Positions 1 through 5,287 of a stretch of DNA of 5,287 nucleotides are shown here, one piece after another. The notes under the pieces were generated by a model. That model was not told the origin of the DNA. It saw only the letters and a program-made list of their open reading frames with translations, and did not search any database. The translations under genes and the position numbers were made by a program. The stretch covers positions 1 to 5,287 of the forward strand of contig JAFUJE010000081.1 in NCBI GenBank assembly GCA_017473795.1, given 5' to 3'. The first letter of the stretch is position 1. The number at the start of each line of letters is the position of its first letter. The stretch comes from Clostridia bacterium (GTDB lineage Bacteria; Bacillota; Clostridia; Christensenellales; UBA1242).

Positions 1-936
1 GGCAGTCACATCTGGCACGGTTTCATTTCTTTCGATGAAGAAACAAGTCCGAAATTCCAAGTACAAGACCAAGCAATGCACTTTTTGAAACAGCACTTTA
101 CCGACTTTATTAACAGGACACATCTTAATGCTGACAATATTTGTGTGGTGGCTTCGCTGCACCGTGATACATTGCACCGTCATATCCACTTTTCATTTTT
201 TGAGAAAGAACCCACGCACGTCGATAAAAATGGCAAAGTTGGTTATACAACCAAGGGCAACTTCAATCAATCCGTGATTGATAACTGGCTTGTGTCGGCT
301 AATATGGCAGTGGCAGGTAAAGATGATTATTACAGCAGTCGTAATGCTGTCATTTCTAAACTAAAAGAAATGAAAGGTGATATTACAGACCAAGAGATGC
401 AATTAAAATTGTTATCTTTGGCAAAGAAATTTCCCAAAGAAGGTCGTTGGTCATACAACAGTGAAAACATGGCCGAATTGCGTCCGGAGATTGACAAATT
501 GGCTACTTTTATCTTGTGTTCTCAACCAGAAGTTAAAAAACTACACACTGATTTCTTGCGCCAACTTGCTGCACGCAACAAGAAAGTTGAAGGAATTAAG
601 AGCGATAACAATATTCGCAGCCAGATTGATTATGTGAAAAATTTGCGCAAGGACTACAAAGCCCGTGTTGGTAATTTAGTAATTGCCTTGGCTAGGGAAA
701 TGCGCAAGCAATATAAGCCGGCTTATTACAAGAAAACAAGTAAGCAAAAAAAATACGAAGCTCGGGATATGCGCCGGCATGCAGCTAGGGTTTACCGCAG
801 AGCCACGGCCACTGATTCACTAATTAAAATGCTGGGCAATGTACAGAAAGGTGTACAAGCCGAGTTTGCCAATACCGTTAAAGACGTCGAGTACATGATG
901 ATACAAGAAATGATGATGCAGGAGGCTAGCGCATGA
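1..936 (+). CDS. MobL-family relaxase, 5' end missing
   Basis: The reading frame is open from base 1, so the gene starts outside the window; the ATG at 76 is internal. The 311 visible codons end in TGA. Codons 59-68 carry H-R-H-I-H-F-S-F-F-E followed by KEP. The HIH (bases 181-189) is the metal-binding histidine motif of HUH relaxases, and the following FFEKEP is the form I associate with MobL relaxases of Firmicutes. The opening residues (WHGFISFDEE) fit the conserved strand that precedes this motif. Such enzymes nick one strand at oriT, stay bound to the 5' end and pilot it into a recipient. The catalytic tyrosine is not identified and may lie upstream. The C-terminal half is helical and rich in Lys and Arg (about codons 235-275), as expected for a DNA-contacting tail. 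It overlaps the coupling-protein gene by 4 bp. No oriT is visible here. The relaxase call is firm; the MobL subfamily is from recalled motif form. Confidence 0.85.
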   Translation, partial: GSHIWHGFISFDEETSPKFQVQDQAMHFLKQHFTDFINRTHLNADNICVVASLHRDTLHRHIHFSFFEKEPTHVDKNGKVGYTTKGNFNQSVIDNWLVSANMAVAGKDDYYSSRNAVISKLKEMKGDITDQEMQLKLLSLAKKFPKEGRWSYNSENMAELRPEIDKLATFILCSQPEVKKLHTDFLRQLAARNKKVEGIKSDNNIRSQIDYVKNLRKDYKARVGNLVIALAREMRKQYKPAYYKKTSKQKKYEARDMRRHAARVYRRATATDSLIKMLGNVQKGVQAEFANTVKDVEYMMIQEMMMQEASA

Positions 937-3125
937 AATCGAAGAAGTACATCATTTTAATTGTTATATTTTTGTGTGTTAGTGCCATTATGCTGTTAGC
1001 TGCAATAACAACAGTATTTTCGTTAATTTCGAAACGATTTGTTTTTAATGGCCAAATTGTTTTGGCTTGGGTAGCTATTATGGTGGCGATTGTTGGTTTA
1101 TGGTTGGCCGGTAAAAAAGGCAACATTGGTAAGCAAGCTATGAAAGCCAACAATGATTTGGAAGATACGCATTTCTTAACACCACGCGAAATTAAAAACA
1201 ATGCCGGCTTAATGGTTACCAAGTTTATTAACTTATGTGAAGTGGTGGACGGTGTGCCGGTTGCGGCCAAAGTGAACAAACAAGAAACTGATGCCGAAGT
1301 CATTTTGGCCAAACCGATTCACACGCTGGTGATTGGTACAACCGGCTCTGGTAAAACGACAACTTTCGTTAGTCCTTCGATTGAAATCTTGTCCAGGACA
1401 AAATCGAAACCAAGTTTGGTGATAACGGACCCGAAAGGGGAGTTGTACACATTGCACGCTGATACACTAAAAAAACAAGGGTATAAAGTGCAAGTGTTGA
1501 ATTTGAGCGAAGTATACAATTCGGCACGTTGGAACCCATTTAGCGGTATTCTAGCCAAACAAGCGAAAATTGATGCCGGTATTGAAAAAGTTCAAAACAA
1601 ATACAAAGTGTTTGATAAAACTTTTGACAGTTTGGCCGATGCAGAAAAAGAGTTCAAAAAGGTCCGTCAAACTTTGATTGATGAAATCTATGCTGACATG
1701 GCCGATATTATCTACACGATGTGTCCGGTTGAGAACCAACACGACAGCACTTGGCAAAAGGGTGCTAGGGATTTAGTTTTTGCTGTCGCACTAGCACTGT
1801 GGGAAGATGTGCGTGATAAAAAGATTAAACCGGAACAATTAAGTTTGTTTAACATCTACAAGATTTTAACCGAATACGCAAACGACAATCCAGATGACTT
1901 GATTGCTTATTTGCAAAACCGTAACCAATTTTCTTCAAAAGTTTGGGGTTTGGCCAAAACCGTGTTGGTTACCACTGACAAAACATTAACCAGTTACCTG
2001 GGCGATGTTAGTCAATATATTTCATTTCTGAACGACCGTGGAATACAGAGTTTAACAGCTGGTAATGATATTGACTTTACTCATTTCGATGAAAAACCGA
2101 ATGCGTTGTTTATTAAAATACCTGATTCCAAAGAGAATCGCCACAAGTTAGTGTCTTTGTTATTAGTGCAGATGTACAAGGCGCTGGTCGATAAAGCCGG
2201 GGATAACCAACGCAGTGGTCGTGTCAAGACCGAAGAATTGTTGCGCACAACTTACTTCATCTTGGATGAGTTTGGCAACCTGCCGAAGTTAAACAATCTA
2301 AAAGGTATTATTACCGTGGGGCGCAGCCGTAAAATTTTTATGACGCTGATTATCCAAAGTTTTGAACAATTAAATGACAAGTATGGCAAGGAAGTGGCTA
2401 ATATCGTTAAATCGAACTGTAATATTAAAATTTTTATCCAATCTAGTGATGTTGCTACCACTGAAGAATTTTCTAAGCTTTGTGGCAAGCACAAAATTGT
2501 TAAGAAATCATTTAGTGAGAACAAAGACACTAGCGTTTCGGTAAGTGTGGAAGAACGACCATTGATTACACCACACGAATTGCAAAACTTAAACGACGCA
2601 AGTGCTGGTCGTATGGGTAATGCTGTTGTCTTGGCGTTGGGTAAAAATCCGCTGAAAGCAGTTTTCACACCTTGCTTCAAGGCAAAAAGTTTGTATCCGC
2701 TAGTGGAATCTGCATTGGCCGATGTGGAACAAGAAGAATTTAGTGAGCGAGAGTTATATGTTGATATAACTAAAATCGAAGGCACGAAACAGGAAGAAAA
2801 AACACAAGAAGAACAAGCAGTTGATAATTCTGGTGAATGGACCGAACAGGAAGAAACCAAAGTGAATGACGAAAAAGACAAATTATATAAAAAGTTAGAA
2901 AAAAAGTTGATTTCGCTAAAACTTGCATTAAAACCGTTTTTAACTGCAATCGAATTTGAGTCGTTGATAAACAGCGATATGATTGAAGTTTTCGATGTAC
3001 TCGAAACTTTGATTGAAAAATTACAGAAGAAAGATATTGTGGCTGCTGCAATGGCGATTGAACTGAAAAGTTTTGTCCAACACAAGATGTTGACTTATGC
3101 CGATGTTGACCAGAACACAGCGTGA
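933..3125 (+). CDS. VirD4/TraG-type IV coupling protein (T4CP)
   Basis: A 730-residue membrane ATPase that would recruit the relaxase-DNA complex and feed it to a type IV secretion channel. Two N-terminal membrane segments are visible (about 6-31 and 41-60), followed by the cytoplasmic ATPase. Walker A is GTTGSGKT (135-142), TDPKGE lies at 165-170, a WNPF motif at 200-203, and Walker B is FILDEFGNLPKL (442-453). A GRSRKIF segment leads to IIQSFEQL (473-480), which fits the TraG/VirD4 C-terminal motor. The core seems to end near 595. Residues about 600-650 are rich in Glu, Gln and Lys, and about 650-725 look like a separate helical domain. The start is well set: AGGAGG at 920-925 sits 7 bases before the ATG, and ATGA overlaps the relaxase stop, implying translational coupling. 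No VirB4 or other channel genes are in the window, so it cannot be told whether the element is self-transmissible or only mobilizable. Confidence 0.93.
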   Translation: MKSKKYIILIVIFLCVSAIMLLAAITTVFSLISKRFVFNGQIVLAWVAIMVAIVGLWLAGKKGNIGKQAMKANNDLEDTHFLTPREIKNNAGLMVTKFINLCEVVDGVPVAAKVNKQETDAEVILAKPIHTLVIGTTGSGKTTTFVSPSIEILSRTKSKPSLVITDPKGELYTLHADTLKKQGYKVQVLNLSEVYNSARWNPFSGILAKQAKIDAGIEKVQNKYKVFDKTFDSLADAEKEFKKVRQTLIDEIYADMADIIYTMCPVENQHDSTWQKGARDLVFAVALALWEDVRDKKIKPEQLSLFNIYKILTEYANDNPDDLIAYLQNRNQFSSKVWGLAKTVLVTTDKTLTSYLGDVSQYISFLNDRGIQSLTAGNDIDFTHFDEKPNALFIKIPDSKENRHKLVSLLLVQMYKALVDKAGDNQRSGRVKTEELLRTTYFILDEFGNLPKLNNLKGIITVGRSRKIFMTLIIQSFEQLNDKYGKEVANIVKSNCNIKIFIQSSDVATTEEFSKLCGKHKIVKKSFSENKDTSVSVSVEERPLITPHELQNLNDASAGRMGNAVVLALGKNPLKAVFTPCFKAKSLYPLVESALADVEQEEFSERELYVDITKIEGTKQEEKTQEEQAVDNSGEWTEQEETKVNDEKDKLYKKLEKKLISLKLALKPFLTAIEFESLINSDMIEVFDVLETLIEKLQKKDIVAAAMAIELKSFVQHKMLTYADVDQNTA

Positions 3126-3135
3126 GATTTGTATA
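3106..3135 (+). promoter_or_regulatory. possible parA promoter running into the palindrome
   Basis: TTGACC at 3106-3111 is a good -35 match. A weak -10 (TGTATA, 3130-3135) follows after 18 bases and lies inside the palindrome at 3127-3150. TATAGA at 3132-3137 is an alternative at a poorer spacing of 20. If real, a protein bound to the palindrome would block this promoter, which is the usual autoregulation of par operons. The -35 lies inside the end of the coupling-protein gene. The -10 match is poor, so this is a suggestion only. Confidence 0.3.
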
Positions 3136-3150
3136 GACATCTATACAAAT
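3127..3150. promoter_or_regulatory. perfect palindrome before parA: candidate operator/parS, copy 1
   Basis: ATTTGTATAGA (3127-3137) and TCTATACAAAT (3140-3150) are perfect inverted repeats of 11 bp separated by CA. The inner 16 bp, GTATAGACATCTATAC (3131-3146), recurs with a single central change at 4336-4351. The site lies between the coupling-protein stop and the parA ribosome binding site. A 2-base spacer is too short for an RNA hairpin loop and no T-run follows, so a protein-binding site is more likely than a terminator. The nearest candidate binder is the RHH protein encoded at 3953-4330. Its function as operator, centromere or both is inference. Confidence 0.75.
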
Positions 3151-3173
3151 AAAACAAAAAGGAGAAAGAAAAA

Positions 3174-3956
3174 ATGAAAGTTATAGCAATCGTAAATCAA
3201 AAAGGTGGAGTAGGTAAGACCACGACAGCGGTCAATTTGTCCTGCGGTTTGGCCAAACAAGGTTACCGAGTATTGGCCATTGATTTGGACCAGCAAGGAC
3301 ACTTGACTAAAAGTTTAGGTTTGCCAGACGAAGGCAACACAGCATTGGAATGGCTGACCAACGATTTACCGTTGGATATCGTTATTAAAAAGAAAGTGTG
3401 TAGCGTTGATAGTGGCATTGATGTCGTTACCGCCAACATTACTTTGGCTAACTTGGAATTGGAATTGCAACGCAAGTTATTGGACCGTGAGTATGTGCTT
3501 GGTAAAGCAATCTTAAAAGCCGCCGACCGTTATGATTATGTGATAGTTGATAGTCCGCCGAGTTTCGGTATTATTACAGTTAATATCTTAACTGCGGCCG
3601 ACCATGTGGTAATTCCTTTCCGTCCGGATTTTTTGAGCAAGGATGGTGTCAATAAACTTTTGGATACTATGGAAGAAATCAAAGTACGTATAAATCCAAA
3701 GTTAAAACTGGCCGGCTTCTTACCAACTATGGTTGATAAACGCTGCAACAACGAAGCTTCTTTTGCGGAAGCAAGAGAATTGGCCACACAACACGGTGGA
3801 GTAGTGTTTGGTGAAGGTATCCGTTTGGCCAGTGTTTTATGCAAGGCGCCCGAACGTGGAATGAGTATCTTCGATTACGATCCAAATTCGGCCGCGGCCA
3901 AAGATTACCAAGCGTTCGTTGATAAATTTGTAGAACTCGAAGGAGAAAGTAAATGA
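3174..3956 (+). CDS. parA: ParA/Soj-type partition ATPase
   Basis: A 260-residue ParA/MinD-superfamily ATPase that would move or position element DNA on the nucleoid through ATP-dependent, non-specific DNA binding. The deviant Walker A motif KGGVGKTTT is at 10-18, with signature Lys10 and catalytic Lys15. The A' region is DLDQQGHLT (37-45), where most relatives have Pro in place of Gln40. Walker B is VIVDSPPSFG (123-132). There is no N-terminal helix-turn-helix extension, so this is the short type expected to leave operator binding to its partner (type Ib-like). The start is supported by AAGGAG ending at 3164, 9 bases before the ATG. The gene overlaps the next one by ATGA, so the two are very likely made together. 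The palindrome at 3127-3150 lies directly upstream. A chromosomal Soj is unlikely, because the gene sits beside mobilization genes and there is no ParB with a classical HTH. Confidence 0.92.
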   Translation: MKVIAIVNQKGGVGKTTTAVNLSCGLAKQGYRVLAIDLDQQGHLTKSLGLPDEGNTALEWLTNDLPLDIVIKKKVCSVDSGIDVVTANITLANLELELQRKLLDREYVLGKAILKAADRYDYVIVDSPPSFGIITVNILTAADHVVIPFRPDFLSKDGVNKLLDTMEEIKVRINPKLKLAGFLPTMVDKRCNNEASFAEARELATQHGGVVFGEGIRLASVLCKAPERGMSIFDYDPNSAAAKDYQAFVDKFVELEGESK

Positions 3957-4330
3957 CAACACAAGAAAAAAAAGTGGGTTCCGTTCTGGATAATTTACTG
4001 GCAGTCAAAAAGCCAGCTATTGTGGATAAAGAAAAAACAATCTTAATGAGTTTACGAACAAGTACTGGATTAAAAACCGCTTTCAAAAAATATTGTTTTT
4101 TACACGATAAAGATATGACTAAAATCCTTGTTAATTTTATCTTCGACCAACTGGAAAATTTCGAGAAATACGAAAAGATTGAGAACAAGTACACCGGTGC
4201 AACCACACCGTGGAACTTTCGGATTTCCGAAAAAATTCGTGATGATTTTCACCGCATGTGCAAAGAACACGGGACTGATGCTACTACGCAACTCACGCAA
4301 TTTATTTTAAGGACGGTGGAAAATGCGTAA
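3953..4330 (+). CDS. tandem ribbon-helix-helix protein, probable ParA partner (centromere-binding/repressor)
   Basis: A 125-residue protein with no family I recognise by name. Residues 33-69 and 88-124 align without any gap at an offset of 55. Identical pairs are R35/R90, S37/S92, F44/F99, C48/C103, H51/H106, D54/D109, T56/T111, L59/L114, F62/F117, I63/I118, E68/E123 and N69/N124 (12 of 37). Each unit reads as a short strand (around R35 and R90), a helix, a turn at H51 or H106, and a second helix, which fits the RHH (MetJ/Arc) fold. The Lys-rich first 28 residues resemble the flexible tails with which RHH partners stimulate ParA. Its position directly after parA, with an ATGA overlap and AGGAG at 3941-3945 (7 bases before the ATG), supports a partition role. 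It would bind the palindromes at 3127-3150 and 4336-4351. The fold and function are inferred from pattern and position. Confidence 0.72.
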   Translation: MTTQEKKVGSVLDNLLAVKKPAIVDKEKTILMSLRTSTGLKTAFKKYCFLHDKDMTKILVNFIFDQLENFEKYEKIENKYTGATTPWNFRISEKIRDDFHRMCKEHGTDATTQLTQFILRTVENA

Positions 4331-5231
4331 AAATAGTATAGATATCTATACAGTTTTATTAATTGCTGTATTGACTGCTTTGTCTGGGCTATTGTCTTTC
4401 GTGGTTTCACCAGTTCAAAATAAACCAATCAAAATAGCACCCCAAGGAATTTATGCAGAAGATGATACGGCAAAAACTTCTGAATTGAACATTTCTCATG
4501 ATAAATATGCCAATAAGACAGGTGTAGTGCCAGGTAGTACCTTTATAGGAATTGTAGAACCAAACAGCAAAAATTGTGAATATGTTAATCAAGTTAAATA
4601 TAATTTAAAAAGTGTTAATTTAACAGCCACACCAGGGAATAATCAGTTAAAATTTCACATTAAAAGAGAAAAAACTAAAGGAATTTATCACTATGCAGAT
4701 AAAGTTAGTTCTGAAAATATAGACGGATATACTGTTAATAGTGGTATTGTTTTGGTTTACATAAATAATAATCTTGTAGGGGCACAAAATTATAATTTTG
4801 AACAAGAAGATTCTAATCTTGATTTTTGGCATAATACTAAAAATGTAAATCTTGAGTGGAACAAAAATTATGAAGTAAAATTAGTTTTAGCTTTTAGATA
4901 TATGACAGTATACGCTATAACTACTGTACCCACATGGTGTTATAAAGGAATTGCAACTACCACAATACGATTTAATGATACGATAGCACCAACTGGGGAA
5001 TTGAGCGGTGTGACAAATGGTGGTGAAACAAATACAAACGTTACATTTTCTTGGGGCGATAGTAGGGCAACGGCTCACTGGTCTTGGGATAATAGTAATT
5101 ACACAAACAAAAAACTTGAAATTGATAATGGCAAGGAAGGCAACCATACTATTGTTTTAACTGACCAAGTTGGTTTATCTAACATTTACACTTTTAAGAT
5201 TGATAAAACTGCAACAGTTTCAAATTTTTAA
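4323..5231 (+). CDS. secreted protein with C-terminal Ig-like domain, possibly truncated
   Basis: A 302-residue protein of unknown specific function. A hydrophobic segment (about 11-28) following Arg2 and Lys3 looks like a signal peptide or membrane anchor; IYA-EDD at 43-48 is a possible cleavage site, though far from the core. The middle (about 50-215) is rich in Asn, Tyr and beta-type sequence and has no motif I can name. From about 221 (IAPTGELSGVTNGG) to 297 (IDKTA) it resembles Ig-like repeats of Gram-positive surface proteins, in which DKTAP often begins another repeat. No LPXTG anchor or second membrane segment is seen. A stop at 4308-4310 in this frame leaves ATG 4323 as the only sensible start; AAGGA at 4309-4313 is 9 bases before it. 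It overlaps the RHH gene by 8 bp. The middle is far more AT-rich than its neighbours. Asp7 in the n-region comes from the palindrome at 4336-4351. Possibly an adhesin or cell-surface cargo gene. Confidence 0.75.
   Translation: MRKNSIDIYTVLLIAVLTALSGLLSFVVSPVQNKPIKIAPQGIYAEDDTAKTSELNISHDKYANKTGVVPGSTFIGIVEPNSKNCEYVNQVKYNLKSVNLTATPGNNQLKFHIKREKTKGIYHYADKVSSENIDGYTVNSGIVLVYINNNLVGAQNYNFEQEDSNLDFWHNTKNVNLEWNKNYEVKLVLAFRYMTVYAITTVPTWCYKGIATTTIRFNDTIAPTGELSGVTNGGETNTNVTFSWGDSRATAHWSWDNSNYTNKKLEIDNGKEGNHTIVLTDQVGLSNIYTFKIDKTATVSNF
4336..4351. promoter_or_regulatory. perfect 16-bp palindrome inside secreted-protein gene: candidate operator/parS, copy 2
   Basis: GTATAGATATCTATAC is its own reverse complement. 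It matches the core of the copy before parA (3131-3146) at 15 of 16 bases, differing only at a central C/T. It covers codons 5-10 of the secreted-protein gene and starts 5 bases after the stop of the RHH gene. Because it lies downstream of the start codon it cannot be a standard upstream operator for that gene. A centromere-like site, a transcription roadblock, or a junction sequence left by module joining would all fit. Confidence 0.72.
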
Positions 5232-5287
5232 TATCCGAAGTATGGAGAAACAAGATACACTGCTGGCAATATTAATTTCGCCCCAAC
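5232..5287. other. tail after the secreted-protein stop, unassigned
   Basis: This 56-base tail contains no terminator or recognisable gene. Two readings stay open to the edge. One continues the secreted-protein frame past its TAA (starting YPKYGETRYTAG). The other starts at ATG 5242 (MEKQDTLLAILI) and has no clear Shine-Dalgarno sequence. The first reads more like surface-protein sequence, but the stretch is too short to decide. Confidence 0.4.

Larger units (their letters stand above)
1..4351 (+). mobile_element. mobilization plus partition module of a plasmid or integrative element
   Basis: Relaxase, coupling protein, ParA and its probable RHH partner lie in one direction with only a 48-bp gap (3126-3173). 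This combination of a DNA-transfer gene pair and a segregation gene pair is typical of plasmids and some integrative elements. The left limit is outside the window. The right limit given here is the second palindrome, where composition changes, and is only a working boundary. No replication gene, integrase, oriT or channel component is present to tell plasmid from integrative element. Confidence 0.65.

Noticed and set aside
76..78. ATG at 76 as the start of the relaxase
   Set aside because: The frame is open back to base 1, the upstream residues (WHGFISFDEE) fit the relaxase fold, and no Shine-Dalgarno sequence lies before 76.
2252..3085. Long minus-strand open frame (277 codons) opposite the coupling-protein gene
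   Set aside because: It lies entirely opposite a confidently identified gene with intact motifs, its translation is Ser- and Phe-rich low-complexity sequence without recognisable motifs, and it fits a codon-bias shadow.
3127..3150. Palindrome after the coupling-protein gene as a rho-independent terminator
   Set aside because: The spacer between arms is only 2 bases, the stem is AT-rich, and neither strand has a T-run after it; the + strand continues with A-rich sequence into the parA ribosome binding site. A matching copy inside a coding region also favours a protein-binding site.
3126..3173. oriT in the intergenic gap
   Set aside because: The gap is 48 bases, mostly taken by the palindrome and ribosome binding site. 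No recognisable nick-site sequence is visible, and the matching second copy beside the RHH gene points to the partition system.
3727..4206. Minus-strand open frame (159 codons) across the parA/RHH boundary
   Set aside because: It overlaps two genes with good ribosome binding sites and coherent domain patterns; no motif is seen in its translation.
4717..4732. Possible third copy of the palindrome (ATATAGACGGATATAC)
   Set aside because: It matches the core at 12 of 16 bases but loses the palindromic symmetry at the centre, and it lies in AT-rich coding sequence where such partial matches arise easily.
1..5287. CRISPR array, tRNA, rRNA or insertion sequence
   Set aside because: No regularly spaced direct repeats, cloverleaf-like segments, rRNA-like stretches or transposase motifs were seen; nearly all of the window is accounted for by protein-coding genes.

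Overview
This window looks like part of a conjugative or mobilizable element (a plasmid or integrative element) from a low-to-moderate GC bacterium, most likely a Bacillota (Firmicutes) or a relative. The reasons are a MobL-type relaxase, a VirD4/TraG-type coupling protein, strong AGGAGG-like Shine-Dalgarno sites at tight spacing, and TGA used as an ordinary stop codon (this argues against the Mycoplasma-type code). Host assignment is inference; no chromosomal or rRNA marker is present.

Layout, all on the + strand and nearly gapless. (1) 1-936: 3' part of a relaxase gene, cut by the left edge. (2) 933-3125: type IV coupling protein, overlapping the relaxase by ATGA. (3) 3126-3173: the only intergenic gap between the genes. 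It holds a perfect 11-bp-arm palindrome and the parA ribosome binding site. (4) 3174-3956: ParA-type ATPase. (5) 3953-4330: a small protein that I read as two ribbon-helix-helix (RHH) units in one chain, overlapping parA by ATGA; it is the probable centromere-binding partner and autorepressor. (6) 4323-5231: a secreted, AT-rich, Ig-like-domain protein overlapping gene 5 by 8 bp and possibly interrupted by an in-frame stop. (7) 5232-5287: a short tail with no assigned gene.

How it works together: the relaxase would nick the element at an oriT outside this window, and the coupling protein would carry the relaxase-DNA complex to a type IV secretion channel that is also outside the window. ParA and the RHH protein would keep the element segregating stably between transfers.

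The most notable signal is a 16-bp palindrome, GTATAGAYATCTATAC, present twice and differing by one central base. One copy lies just before parA. The other lies inside codons 5-10 of the secreted-protein gene, just after the RHH gene. The two copies bracket the partition cassette and are candidates for its operator and centromere (parS). Base composition drops right after the second copy, suggesting that the secreted protein is cargo joined to the par module at this point.
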